Made by a program: the position numbers and the translations under genes. DNA of 64,000 bases from Tulasnella sp. 424 (lineage: Eukaryota > Basidiomycota > Agaricomycetes > Cantharellales > Tulasnellaceae), in NCBI GenBank assembly GCA_019633425.1, contig WSUB01000063.1, positions 62,001-126,000 on the forward strand, given 5' to 3'. Below, piece by piece: positions 1 through 11,982 of the stretch; positions within the stretch are counted from its first letter, which is position 1, and the number at the start of each line of letters is the position of its first letter. The notes under the pieces were generated by a model that worked only from the letters and a program-made list of their open reading frames with translations, made no database searches and had not been told where the DNA came from.

Positions 1-788
1 CGGGCAAAGAGATGCTCAAATCGTTAGCCCGAACAGACCCCTACTACAAGCGAAATCGACCACATATTTGCTCCTTCTTCGTCAAGGGTGAATGTAAACG
101 GGGTACTGAATGTCCTTACCGGTAAGCACAATTACGAATCTATTCTGCCTGGAACGGACGATAATGACACTCGGGCTTCGTTATCTTTTCTGCTCGAATA
201 GCCATGAGATACCGGACAAGAACGAGCTCTCGAACCAAAACATCAAAGACCGTTACTACGGTCGGAACGATCCTGTCGCGAAGAAAATTCTCCGACAGAA
301 TGCTACTACGCTTGGTTTACAACCTCCAGAAGACCAAAGCATCGTAAGTTCCCTTGCCCTTCTATCGAAATACAACCCTGCTAAGTGTCTGAGGTCCTGT
401 CGTCTTCTCAGACCTCCCTCTTCCTTACGTCCCTCTCCGAATCCTCGACCGAGCAATCAATACGCGCTGCCCTCGTGGCCTCTTTACCTTCCGTCCCACC
501 AACAGCGTTCAAATCCGTTGTTCACGTCGCCAAAAACCGGTAAGTGCATAGCGCTCCACCCCCGCGACGCGCGCGCGTGACTGACCTCTCGGCGACTCTT
601 CGGATCCTCATAGCTGTGCGTTCGTCAACTTCATTGACAGAGCCTCAGCGGAGAAGGCTGCAGATGCATGGGCCTCTGGCGTCGACATCGACGATGCCCG
701 TGTCTCGGTGAAATGGGGTCGGTCTAGGCCCAAGACCGGCGCTGGGGGAGGCCCTGGGCCAAGCACATCCGTTGCGGCAGCCACCTAA
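1..788 (+). CDS. SLT11: Pre-mRNA-splicing factor SLT11/RBM22 (5' end outside window)
   Basis: Spliced model: join(<1..121, 202..343, 412..539, 614..788), all GT-AG. The first exon opens in frame 3 and encodes a CCCH zinc finger ([19 protein letters not shown], finishing across intron 1 as ..RHE). It is followed by a basic stretch with [13 protein letters not shown], typical of the SLT11/ECM2/RBM22 family, and a C-terminal RRM whose RNP1-like strand reads [15 protein letters not shown] and which ends near VKWGRSRPK. Members of this family sit in the active spliceosome and contact U6 snRNA and the intron (family knowledge). The N-terminal zinc-binding part lies upstream of the window. The tail after the RRM is short and Gly/Pro-rich. 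The gene is tail-to-tail with CCT4, with 181 bp between the stop codons. Family assignment is firm; the exact start cannot be seen. Confidence 0.9.
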
Positions 789-969
789 ATTGGATAAATC
801 ACACCCGCCCTCCGGCTTGTAATCTCTCCGATGGCATTCACACTTTATTATATCTGTGATTGTAATTGCACTGCACTTCTCGACATAAAGGACCTCCGGG
901 CGAAGGGCTACCTCGACAGGTTATCGGCTATCGATTACACAAATAAATCCTTGCACAAGCCGGATTCCG

Positions 970-3383
970 TTATCGGGTCAAGTGATAATCGTCAACCTTA
1001 AGGAGTAATGCGACGGTTTCTGTTGCTAGCTCGATCGCACTCGTGGACACGAGTAGTGGCTGAACGACGTCCTCCTCCAGGATGTTCGAGATCAGACCCT
1101 GTAAGGTGGATAATCCGAGGATCAGATATCATGTCCACGGTACGAAAGTCCGCTCACTAAGCCACAGATCCGAACTGCGCTTAGTCGAGGTGTAGCTATT
1201 TGAAAGTACTCACTTTCCGAACATTAATACCAGCATTCTTCTCGCCCATGGCATGGCGGTTTCTTAACTCGGTCACAATAGCGATAGGGTTCAGTCCCGC
1301 GTTTTCTGCCAAGGTCGTTGGAATTACTTCTAGTGCGTCCGCATACGCCTGGAAGCAATATGCCTCCATTCCGCTTAAGGTCTGTGCGTATTGAGACAGC
1401 ATTCTTGAGACATGAATTTCAGGGGCACCTCCCCCTGCAATGAGGGCCCTGATAACAGTACCCAGCGGAAAGGAAGGAGGCGAGAAGCAGAAAGCAGCGC
1501 ATTCGGCAACGTGAAGAGGGGAGATTCCAAAATAGAAAAGGTCGGTCAGTCATTCATTACGTACGAACGCTCGGCGACGGAACCGAATGAAGCGAAAGAA
1601 CCCAAGACTCACCGCTTCTTCACGAGGCAGCGTACCACGCACAGAGCGTCGTGCAAACTTCTTTCGCTCTCTTCCAAGACAAGGCTGTTGGCACCCATAC
1701 ACAGAACGCTGACCGTTCGACCAGGATTCTTCACGCCTGTAATCTTCACGATCCTCGCGCCAGCCGTGTGCTCTTCATCTACCAGGTCCGCATAGCCGAG
1801 CTTGTCTTCAGTAAATGCGTCAATGTCTGCGACGGGTTTGCATCCGAGGGACTTTGAAAGGAACTCGATCTCGTCTCTCTCGACGTCCTTGATAACCATG
1901 ATTTTGAGTTTGGACAGGAAATGTAACGATATGTCCGTGACGGCATCGCGGAGGATGGATTTTTGCATTAAGAGGACGTTGCAGCCGCTCTTCTTGATCT
2001 TCTTTGTGAGGTTTAGAAGGTAGGTCCTCTCTTCCTTTAGAATCTTGTCCATCTGACGGTAGTCGTTTACGACGACTTGGTTGTCCATCTTATGCGGTAG
2101 GGTCATAAGCGAGGAGCTCTAAACGGCGGGAGTTCATTGCAGACTCACGTCGGGTTTCGGTGGGCTCAGCTGAAACTGAATTAATCCAATCTTGGCCTTT
2201 TCCATCCTGTTCGGTCCACCCCCGCTTGTGATGGCCGTCTGGTTTAAGACGACGCCATCCACCAAGACGGTATCCTCGATGGTTCCGCCAACTTTCTTCA
2301 CTATCCTGATGTCCTTCAGGTCAACGTTTGTGGAGGTCGGGGTAACAAGGCGAGTAACGGCAGTGACGGCTATTGGTGCGAGGATGCTAGAGTATTGGGA
2401 GACGATCTACAGGGATGTCAGGGCGGTTGTGGGTGGCCCAGGTAAGCCCATGCAGTTCTAGGTTGTCTGAGTCAAGCTTCTGACCTACTTTGGAGTTCAG
2501 ACTGGTGCTTGCAGCTCGTAATAACTGAGCCTTGTCTTTTAGGTCGACTGGCGTTGAGATTTCGGTGAGGTATTCCACGGCTTTGACGGATGCTTTAAGG
2601 AATGATTCAGCAATGATTGTTGGATGCATTCCTAGACAAAGGTGCCCAAGGCAGAATGTCAGTGCACCTTCACCAGACTTATTGAGCCATTAATATGCCA
2701 GCTAACCCTTGTTCAACATCTTCTCGGCAGCACCAAGCAAACTTCCTGCCAGGACTACGACGGACGTGGTTCCGTCTCCTGCTTCGATGTCTTGTGCCGC
2801 TGATAGGTCCACAAGCTATTCGACGCGCCACAAGACGCATAATTAGTAACATAGCTTAAATCCCAGAGCCTGATACTTGATCACGAACGCACCATCTTAG
2901 CGGCAGGGTGTAGCACAGCGATATGCTTCAGTATGGTCGCCCCGTCGTTCGTGATAATCACTTCGCCTTGAGGGGTTTGGATCTACAGTAAGATGTTCAA
3001 ATAGAAATAAAACGCGTCAAAGTCAAGGTGTGCCACTTCTCAAACGCTGGTTATTCAGGCTATGAGTGGTCCCGACGACGCGTACCATCTTGTCCATACC
3101 CTTCGGCCCCAGTGACGTCCGGACAACGTCTCCAATGGCTGAAAAAAGCGCGAAATAGTATTGGTTTATAACGATCGTTTTGAGCTTAGTACCAGTTACA
3201 TGCCTTTAGCAGCCACCATGTTCGATAACCGCACTTCCATCGGCTTGCCCTGCAAAGTCCATCCGCAACAAGTCGTTAATCCCTCATCGTCAGAGTCCAG
3301 AGAAATGCTGGTGGGAGAACCTTGTCATTAAAGGCCGTGTTGGAGCCTGAAGCGGCCTGGGATTTTGCTACTGCTGAGGCCAT
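970..3383 (-). CDS. CCT4: T-complex protein 1 subunit delta (CCT4)
   Basis: Ten-exon model: complement(join(970..1098, 1214..1448, 1613..2088, 2149..2406, 2489..2631, 2707..2815, 2893..2982, 3086..3138, 3204..3249, 3321..3383)), 533 aa, the usual length for a CCT subunit. Group II chaperonin signatures are visible: [12 protein letters not shown], the ATP-binding [15 protein letters not shown] and a GGGAPE motif. The subunit is identified as delta by [50 protein letters not shown] and the C-terminus DDYHLTR. CCT4 is one of eight paralogous subunits of the cytosolic TRiC ring that folds actin and tubulin. The intron between exons 2 and 3 (3139..3203) keeps frame only with a GC donor (AAAG|GCATGT), giving [13 protein letters not shown]. 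Intron 1 has a weak donor (AAG|GTTCTC) but the resulting protein is collinear with the family. Confidence 0.93.
3139..3203 (-). other. GC-AG intron in CCT4
   Basis: 65-nt intron between CCT4 exons 2 and 3. The donor reads AAAG|GCATGTAAC and the acceptor TTTTTTCAG|CC. Using the GT four bases downstream would shift the frame and destroy the conserved [14 protein letters not shown] segment. A GC donor is therefore the only option I found that keeps the chaperonin sequence intact. Confidence 0.75.
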
Positions 3384-6300
3384 TATTTTTCAAAGTAAAT
3401 GGTAGGGAGCGTGCAGGGGCTTTGAGTCGTTTGAAAGTTGACTAATTGGATTGCACGGCGATTTCCACGGGTCGCGGGGACCTGATCTCGTAAGCCGGAC
3501 TTAAGAACGGGGTTTTCCGGGCCCCTGGAATTAGTCAAGACGCGCCGATAGGACTTGCAAGGTACGAGAAGTGGCCAGAAGGTACTCCCCAAGTCTAGAT
3601 AAGCGGATCTTCCGAATCTGAAGCATGCCAGCTGAGCATGAGCTTTAATCTTGATCCCATAAGGCCCCACTCCAAATTCAAAAGCTCGGATACACATTGA
3701 TACACTCGGGTTATTAGAGATTGTAAAGTTCGGTTAGCTTCGGCTACTTTTAGTTATTGCAGAAACGTGCAGAGCACCACGCCCCGCTTATTTAGCGTTC
3801 CTGAAGGACAAGTCGAAGGACAAGTGGGGTGTTTTTGTGCTCTCTATCTCGACATCCGATTTCTCGACTATTAAGGCGTCCTTCTCTGCCACCTGGTGGC
3901 TTATTTTGACTTCGCGGGGCACACCTTGTTCGCTCACCCACGCATGGTCGCACGAGTTCTTGATAGTTTGCATACTCAAGTCTTCTTTTTTCGAGCGGAT
4001 TGCATCATATTTAACCGCTAGCGATCGCTAATCTTTCGACCCACAAGCAGCTGCGGCCGAGGCTTTTGATCCATCTGAGGCTCGCTTCGGGTTCCTTTGG
4101 ACGCCAAACAATACTATTCGGCTCGCTTCTGCCGAACCGAAGCTCGACCCCGATATGTGTTGTGCTGCTCGTTGTTCACAATTCGGTTGCTAACTTGGGG
4201 CGCAACTCCATGCGGATAGCCCTTGATCACCCTCCGCGGACGTTCTGCAGCCATGCAGCAGCTAATTAGCGGAGTTTCCTCAACGTACCAAAAATCAAAC
4301 AGTGGAGTACTTCCGAGGGGGTTTTGCGCGTGTCCAACGTCAGCAGTCCATCCAGGTCCAATTATGTATTCTCACACCCGCGGTGCGTTACGGGCGGCGC
4401 TGCCGACGCCTGAGGGAATAGAAAGCAGAGCAAGCACACCACCTTACGGCATTCGGTCGTGTCGGCGACTAGGCGCTCCTAATGGCTGTTTGAAGGCAGG
4501 CTCCGTGACGTCCTTTTCCCACTCATGGCGTCGCTCGAAAAGCGCCCAATTTACTTGGAACTGTGCGGTTGGGAAAATAGTCCGGTAACTTCGGCAAATG
4601 TTTATACCCGGCAATGAAGCACAGCATAGACGATGCCGTTTGCAACTGAAGGGAGGTCCACCATACAATGTACAACGCCTTAGGACTGCTTGTTTAAGCT
4701 TTTATGTGCGTTTAAAGGGCACCTCGGGGACAGGCTCGGTCGCGTGGAGGCTCAACCCGCCGACATCGCCAGACTAGGCGCGACCCCAAGCGCTGCCGGG
4801 CAGCCCGGTCCTTCAGCGGAACGCTTTCATTATTAAACACCGCAATTCCTCGAGCTTTTGAACCTTCCTATTGGTCTTCAGCTTTCTCGACCCTTCGTTC
4901 TTCCTGCAACGAAAATAGAGCGGATCGCCAAAAGTCCGCACAAAGCCCAGCCCCGACTCGGTAATTGCGATATTTCGCGCATCGCGTCTTTCTTTAGAAG
5001 GCCTGGAATGTCGTGAGGCTCGTTTGGGTTGAGTGCCCTCGGATACTCCTGATAATCGACAGAAAATATGAGGGGGGTCTGACAGGATGATTTATAGTTT
5101 ATAATTCCTCTCATGACCTCCTGAAAGAGATCGGCGAACCGGCGTCTTTCGTGGCGCTCCTTTTTTTCAAGGTTTCTCGTCGTGCCCGGTCAACTTTCAA
5201 GATAAGAATCACTGCGTATTGTACTTTGAATGGGAATGGGAACCAAAAGGCAGGGTAAGGGGAAACGATGCAATACCCCTGCACTGTTTCTCATCAGAGC
5301 CTTAAACAAATGGAGCAACGCGCTGTAGCTCGCGATCGGGTTAAACGGGGAGTCACATTATTGCGATGTGTTCCAATATCCAACGGAATGCTCCCGCTCC
5401 TACTCGAATGAGTATCCGTGCCGTGTGCATAGTGCACCTCCTTGTCTGAAGACGTACGTTTAAGCTAGCCACGTTGTCTCGTTCCAATGGAAGCGGAAAT
5501 TGGTGCCAGTACTGATTCTCGTCGCGTTTTGACCATTTTTGAACAAGCGTCTCAAAAGCAGCTCAAGGTCGACCAACCCTGGCCAAGGGTTGTCAAAGCG
5601 ACGTACTACGTTTCGACATGGGGATATATATGTGTGCGTACCTTTGTCTCGGCGATGCCTAGGGGAGGATGGGCGTAGTTATTCCGCCGGCTGGAGTGCG
5701 CGCGAGGGGATTTCTTTAGCTTTTGGGTTACATTCACTCTGGATGTACTGATCTTCCGCAGCCTAGGCAGCCCAACTCGCAGAGTTACGTACAGCTGTGG
5801 ACACACATTCACACGTAGGAGCCCTTTTTCTCTCTCCACTACAACTTGGGGCGGACCGTTCGCTCGATCCAAGAGTCGGGAAAGCTGAAAGCTAGAAGCA
5901 CACCCGCCGACCTTTTTTTCTCTCGAGGTGTCCTTCCCCGACGACGTGTTCTCCCTTAAACTCCACAACGTGCGTGCTTGGATACGTTATACGTGTGTTC
6001 TTCCTACCCCTCCCCCTTTCTAAGAACCCAGCTGAAAACGAAAAAAAGGCGGGGTCGTGTCGTGCGCGGAGCCTGTTACTCTTAAGAACCAGTGAATTCG
6101 CGCGCCTCTCCGCCGCCGGCCCTGCCCGAACAGGGACGGCGTCAATCACCTGTTGTCTTTGTCTCATCCGCGGCTGGAGTCACTGCAGCACAGTGGGTAT
6201 GGATTGTCGATCACGGTCCGGATTGTTTCTCGGCGTTGAACGTAGGGGGCGATCGATCGACAGATGGGCCTGAAAATACGTGCAAGTCGCGAGTCTGCGA

Positions 6301-6991
6301 TTGGTTTGCGAAAGGATACGCGTGCAGGATCGCTACATTTGGTTGTTCTCGGATTTGATTCGGCAGTTGTCAGGTTGGCAATTGGGGGGTTCCCGACGGT
6401 ACGGTAAGAGCGAGAGCGTCATTCCGTAGAATGTGCCCTGCTTTGATCCGAGGGAGCTAGCGGCGCGGAGACGTCGAGCGGAAATGGGTACCTTGAGTCA
6501 CCGCCGCTTGGCGCGAAGTGGCGTCCGAGCTGGCCCACGGTCGCATTAATTGTTCTGCCAGTTGATATTACTATGGTGTGTATCGTTGCGACTGTTCATA
6601 CAGAGAACACTGGACTCTGTCTTTTATTTCACCATTACAACACGTTCCATGTTACGGACGACTAGTACAAATTCGAGATACACAAACGGGTGAAGGTTCC
6701 GGACCGGAGAAGATTCCCGGGTAAAGATGAGATGGGCAAGGTCGGGAGATACGAAGTGTAATTGGTTGGCCATGTCCCTACGGCTCGGAGAAACACTCAG
6801 GGTGGTTTGGAGAGACAAACCGCATCTGGAAAGTCGTCCATGATTTTTTGCCATGTGAGAAAAGACCGCAAGTCAAAGTCTGTCAGAAGAGATGAGATGT
6901 GAGAGACACCGATACTTACCTTTCTTGGTAGGTCAAGGACAAGTCAACCAGGGAAGCTCGGGGGGGGTGCATGTAGGGGCTAGGTACAATG
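3384..6991. other. 3.6 kb without a recognisable gene
   Basis: The stretch upstream of CCT4 holds only short open frames (up to about 120 codons) on both strands, overlapping in several frames, with no familiar protein motif and no convincing splice-joined model. It must include the CCT4 promoter at its left end and the 3' flank of the small gene at 6992. A local inverted repeat of the form TTCGGC..GCCGAA is present around 4117-4136. I see no transposase, reverse transcriptase, long terminal repeat or tRNA fold. Confidence 0.5.
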
Positions 6992-7300
6992 TTACAACTC
7001 TCCTCCAGCTCTCTTGGCTCGTTGTCTGGGAACCTGGATGTCGATGGATCTGATATGGTTTGGCTTCAGGGTGTCTAGCGCCGAGAACACCTGATCCTTG
7101 ACCTGCTCATATTGTGACTTGGGGATGCTGTATAGGTGCGTGTCTTGGAGAGCCCCAACGTTGCCGACGTATACGAGTTGGAACGGAGCGTCGTGGACGG
7201 CGGCGACAAGATTGGCAGGCGATGAAAAGTATGGGGATGCTGGGGCCAGGGTGATGGCAAGATATGTGTTTAGGGTATAGTCCATGGTAGCTATCGACAT
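6992..7300 (-). CDS. Small conserved-looking protein of unknown function, 102 aa
   Basis: Uninterrupted frame from ATG at 7300 to a stop at 6992. The protein begins MSIATMDYTLNTYLAITL, has a mixed alpha/beta composition and ends in the basic stretch VPRQRAKRAGGEL. There is no signal peptide, membrane segment or known domain that I can name. Codon use and amino-acid balance look coding, unlike the low-complexity frames around it, and the sequence resembles small uncharacterised fungal proteins I have seen, but I cannot attach a function. It is divergent from TF-1, with an 800 bp C/T-rich spacer. A 5' UTR intron is possible. Moderate confidence that it is a gene. Confidence 0.6.
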   Translation of the reverse strand: MSIATMDYTLNTYLAITLAPASPYFSSPANLVAAVHDAPFQLVYVGNVGALQDTHLYSIPKSQYEQVKDQVFSALDTLKPNHIRSIDIQVPRQRAKRAGGEL

Positions 7301-8099
7301 TCTGATCTAAGAATAATAATGAGTGTTGGTGGTTGAAATGAGGGCGTGGTTTCTCCGGGTACGTCAAAAGGGGCTGTGCAGGGGTGGCAGGGGGCCTGCT
7401 GTGCTGTTCCTCTTGCCAGTGTGTAACCGCTCTGCTATACGAAAGAGGCAGTTGCTTGTTCATGAGGCCTCTTTTCCTTATCACCTCACAAAGTGGGCCC
7501 TTTCTGGCTTCCGTGTTATTACCATCTACCCGGCGACTCTTTTTTTTTTCGTTCCACCCTCTTTTCACGCACACTCTTGGGATACTTAATAACCACCCGC
7601 GGACGGATCCCTCGGACCGACTCAGATCATTCCACCCTTGTTACCCAATCATTTGTAAGTCTGCTTACCACTACTTTCCAGCAAAAAATCGCGCATTCGG
7701 CTGCACAGAAAAGCGTTCATAATCCACTCTTCCCCACTCCTCGGCTTGAGGCCGAGATCTCATCGCGCGCGCCCCTCGATCACAATCCCCCCTCCTCCCT
7801 TCAACCGACCCGAACTTCCTAGAGGTAACTATTTACTTCTGGACCCTGTCTGCTTCCAAGCACAGAACAGACTGCCCAAAAAGACGGACAGACCACCAAA
7901 ACGTTTTTATACCCCGACCCACCAAACTATCATCCACTCTCCTCCCTTTCCCCTCTTCCTCCAGCAACATCACTTTCACCGTCATCCCCATTCCCCCCTC
8001 CCAAGCTCGTGGCTTTCACTTTAGCTAACGACCCATTACCCTCAGTTACCCTCCACTTCTACTGCTACTACTACTACAACACCTCCACCCTCCTCCAAC
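7301..8099. promoter_or_regulatory. Divergent spacer and C/T-rich leader of TF-1
   Basis: About 800 bp between the divergent 102-aa gene and TF-1. The right half, roughly 7740-8099, is strongly pyrimidine-rich on the plus strand (runs of cctcc, ccctcttcctcc and actactactac). This is the usual look of basidiomycete core promoters and 5' leaders. Frames through it are Pro/Ser/Leu low complexity and are not taken as coding. Confidence 0.5.
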
Positions 8100-11000
8100 A
8101 TGCCTCCATTGAGGGAAGACGACCCATCAAACATCCCAGCGGCTCTCCGCAAAGGTAAGCAACGCATTCAATGGAGAACAGCGTTTTCTCCGCCGTCGGT
8201 GTCTTCACGCGCCATTCCGGCACCGCCACCTATCCATTTCCCATCCCTCCACACGTTCACTAACGACGGTCTTCTCTCCATCGTGCCCGCTTTAGGCGCT
8301 GCATGCTTGCAATGCCGAAAGCGAAAGATGCGTTGCGACGCAGGTCAACCTCATTGCGCCAACTGTGTCAAGGGCAAGAAAGGTGAGTTTCCGTTGAAAG
8401 GAGTGCGGGGGGACCGTGACAAGGCCAACAACTCATGATCACCGTTCCCCTCCCACCCCCCGCTCCTGGTTCAATTCATTTCCAGATTGCCAGTACGCTG
8501 CTGGACGCGCAAAAACCAAAACACAACTCCTTCGGGAAAAGATCCAAGACCTCGAGAGCAAGATCCGCGCGCTCGAAACCGCTTCAGCGGCGCGCCATTC
8601 AGAGGGCAATAGTCCCGCAGGCGATTCCTCCTCCTCCTCACCCCACAACGGTTCTTCTGCCGACCCAGACGACTTGATAGGCAGCCCAGGCTCGGAATTC
8701 CGCACTATCTTGGGGGCAGCTCGTAAGTTAATCCTCCCGTGTCCAATGTCTCTCACACTCTCTGTGGTCTTCTTCGGGACCTCATTTGCGTGGCTGCGTG
8801 CAGAGCATGGGCGCGTATCTCAGAGGTCGATCTTGAACTCTGATTGTTGATTTATCCCCTTTCACCCCCTTCTCTCGCTTACACTTTTGAACAAACCCGG
8901 ACAACCAATTTGGAAACTTGTCCCTCAATAAATCTTCGAACGCGGATAACTAACCTTTCCTCTGGGCTATTTTCACAGCGAGTGGATCCTCATCTTCCCA
9001 TGGAGTCAACTCGGCGGCCGTTTCCTTAAGCGGAGACCTGGATCCTCACAACTCGAACGATTTTTACAACCCTGATTATTACACGGCTTCGAATTCGCTA
9101 TGGGGCCAACCCGGTGCTGGTCTTGACTTGCCACCGAGTTCCTCATCCGCTTCATCTCATAGCGGAGACGGAAAATGGTGGGAGCAGCCAGAACCGCCGA
9201 GAGAGATTCGGGACTTTCTGTAAGCGCGCTTTTCTTACCGGCTAGTCCCAACTTGGTCGTTTTGGAGCTTGTGGCTTTAAAGCGATGGGCGCCTCTGGCA
9301 TTCCGCGGTATCACTAACCCTTTGCCACTTGTTCCTCGGATTTTTGCAGAGTTGGCGTGTTCCTGCAACGAAACGAAGACTTCCACTTCTACCTTGACAA
9401 AACGCGGTTCCTCCTCTCCCTGGATTCCCCGCAGCCCGATTGCCCCCATTCTTCACTTCTGAACGCGATATACCTTCTTGGCTGCCAGTACGTGACTCTT
9501 CATTTTCGAGCAAAAATGAGACATAACGTGACTCACGATTTGGTTCGCAATTTTTTGTGCAGTTTCACCAACCAGCCTGAATGGACTGTGCACGAGCCGA
9601 TGTTCCTCTCCCGCGCACGGGAAGCTCTCCTTGCATCCTTGGCGCATTCTGATCGGTACGTTTTGAGGATTAAGCACTTTAGCTTTTTTCGGTTCCGGCG
9701 GGAAGGGTCGCGAAGACTGATCCGCCCCTTGCGCACATACAGACTATTCGACTTTTTAATGGCAAGCAATCTCGTAGCATATTATCTCTATCGAACAGGT
9801 ATGCCGTCCTCGGTCATGGCCCGGTCTTTTCATAATACTTAGCCCGGGCCTTGGCTTCCCCTCCCCTTGGTAGGTCGGTTCCTCGAAGGCCACCACCAGA
9901 CCGCAGGTGCATCGAGATTCGCCGTTAGGTGCGCTCTTGCTCTCGAACCCTGTCGATCGTTTTCGATGGCTGACGAAGTGTATTGGTCTCATTTATGACT
10001 CTTGGCTTCCCCCCTCTATCGCGTGGTGTCCTGCGGCATAAACCATTCCGATCCGTACCTTGCCCTTTCTCCCCTCCCCTTGCCCCCCCTCTCGGTCCCT
10101 CGCACTTCAATATCCTCCACTTCTCCACCTCTTCAATGCGACCTCCACTTTTCGACTTCCACGTTCGGTCCGATCTCGCTGCGTCATCATCTCCCTGGTC
10201 CATACACTTGCCAAACCCCCCTTGGGTGGCGAAACAGTTGCGGCCTCCACCAAATCGTTTCCCCGGTCCTCGAAGACAACCAACCAGAGTCATCTCGTTC
10301 GATACGTGCTTCGGCTCCATGGAGCGTATCCGACATGTCGGTGCGAAGACCCGGGTCGATGTTGACACCGCCCAGAAATGGGCTGGAGTTGGGGCAGAGG
10401 ATCATTGTCTTTTGGCAAACATACTTGCTCGATAAGGTAAATTGTTATCTCGAGGCTATTCGACTGTGTTGCTACCCGGTGCTGATGGGACGCCGTTCAT
10501 TTGTAGTTGGGGAGTGCTGTGACTAGTCTGCCAGGGTCGTTGCCTGATGAAGCGGATCCATTGGTATGTCATCAAACTTCATTAAGCCTCCTTTAGACGC
10601 TAAGACTAATATCCGACACTGCTCACAGACCGAAATCCTCACTGCCTGGCCTCGAACCTTGGAGGAATATGAACTGGTAAGTTCAGGTGTGGCCGTCCGT
10701 CGTGCATGATGCTGATTGAGTTGTCGTGCAGGGTGATGTTCGGGGTGATGAGACAGCAACGATACGGAATCTATATGAACCTTTGTACAGCCAAACGGTT
10801 CGGCGTAGACCCGAGACTCTGCAGGGCCTGCAGTGTCAGGTTACGGCACTTCACGAGAGAGCATTGAGGCTGAGCCCCACTTATGCCGGTATGTGGTTAA
10901 GTTTGGGTAGACCGCATTGAGACCTCATGCTCAGCCTTTCCCTTTCCCTTTTCTGCATTCGGTTTACCTTTCTCGGCGCTTTCAGGTTAGTGCACGTTTG

Positions 11001-11982
11001 TTTATTGCATGCCATACGAGGTTACGAAGGGCTCACCATTTGCTGACATGCACATGCCTCCTTTTCCCCCACCGCTTTCCAATGCAGACAAATCACCTGC
11101 CGCACGCGCACAATTCTGGCAGAAGTTTGCCACCGTACAGGATGCGATCAGCAACTTTATGACTACGCTTCCGGGATTGCAAAATACCGGGCTGTATGGC
11201 GAAATTCCTCCATCATCCGCCATGGTGCCCATCAACAGCGTGATCTTCGTTACACACACGCTTGCGCAACTCGCTATCATACAGCTGCACAATTCCCTCG
11301 CCACTGACATACCCGGAAGTTATGATACCTGCATGACTGCGGCGCGGGAAATACTGCGGTTGACGCAACACCTCACGCCCGCAGACTATGCTAGAACGAC
11401 CATGGAAGTCGTCTTATCTGTGAGTCGCACCATTTTTGAATTTTCTTGCCACTTGTATCCCTATTCGTGTGCTTCTTCATCTCGCTTGACTCTCGACGCT
11501 GACGAATCCTCTCCTTTGCAATCGGCCGACTCCCATCCAAATTTCCCCTCGATGTCACTCACGAATGACGCTGCGCTGCCTCACCCCATATTTGCAATTA
11601 CGTAGTATGCTTGGACTATCTGCGCCCAAGTGTTCATTCGGCACCATCGGACCTTGATGAGGCGATTCGAGGACGTGTCTCAGGTGGACTTGGAGCTGGA
11701 TTGCATCGTCGCTGCTCTGGAGAATCTCCGTGGAACGTACCCAGTTGTCGGTAAGTGTTTCGCGATAGACGCCCGGACTAGGCGAGCCCTTCCTGAGTAA
11801 TCAGTTTCGCTGACTATCGTTCTGCCTTTTTCCTCTCTACCCCTTGCTTCTGTGGCCATTGTTCTCTTGAATGGCGGTGATATGCGACTTATCGGCGGTG
11901 ACTTACAACCTTTCGTAACTTGCTCGACCGGCAACCAACAGACTTCCAGCTCCGAAAGGTAGCTGATTGGCGAAGGTCATGA
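8100..11982 (+). CDS. Zn(II)2Cys6 transcription factor, paralogue 1 (TF-1)
   Basis: Fifteen-exon model: join(8100..8154, 8296..8382, 8486..8722, 8979..9219, 9350..9487, 9563..9655, 9743..9798, 9874..9928, 10238..10436, 10507..10563, 10629..10676, 10732..10888, 11088..11419, 11606..11750, 11942..11982), 646 aa, phase consistent throughout. Near residue 20 lies a binuclear zinc cluster of form CX2CX6CX6CX2CX6C (CLQCRKRKMRC, then DAGQPHCANC). An intron falls just before the sixth Cys. A short coiled coil follows (TQLLREKIQDLESKIRALE), then a Ser-rich linker, then a helical fungal-type middle region (LLNAIYLLGC, ASNLVAYYLYRTG, LELGQRIIVFWQ). The intron at 9929..10237 is 309 nt, much longer than its neighbours. 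The protein is predicted to be a nuclear DNA-binding regulator; its targets cannot be read from sequence. It is a paralogue of TF-2 and TF-3. Confidence 0.85.

Noticed and set aside
4117..4136. Short TTCGGC/GCCGAA inverted repeat as a terminator or transposon end
   Set aside because: A six-base stem is common by chance, and no target duplication or coding element accompanies it.
10002..10526. 174-codon frame in TF-1 taken as a separate protein or exon
   Set aside because: Its first half lies in the 309-nt intron and is Pro/Leu/Ser low complexity. Only the part after 10238 aligns with the paralogues, and that part is already an exon of TF-1.
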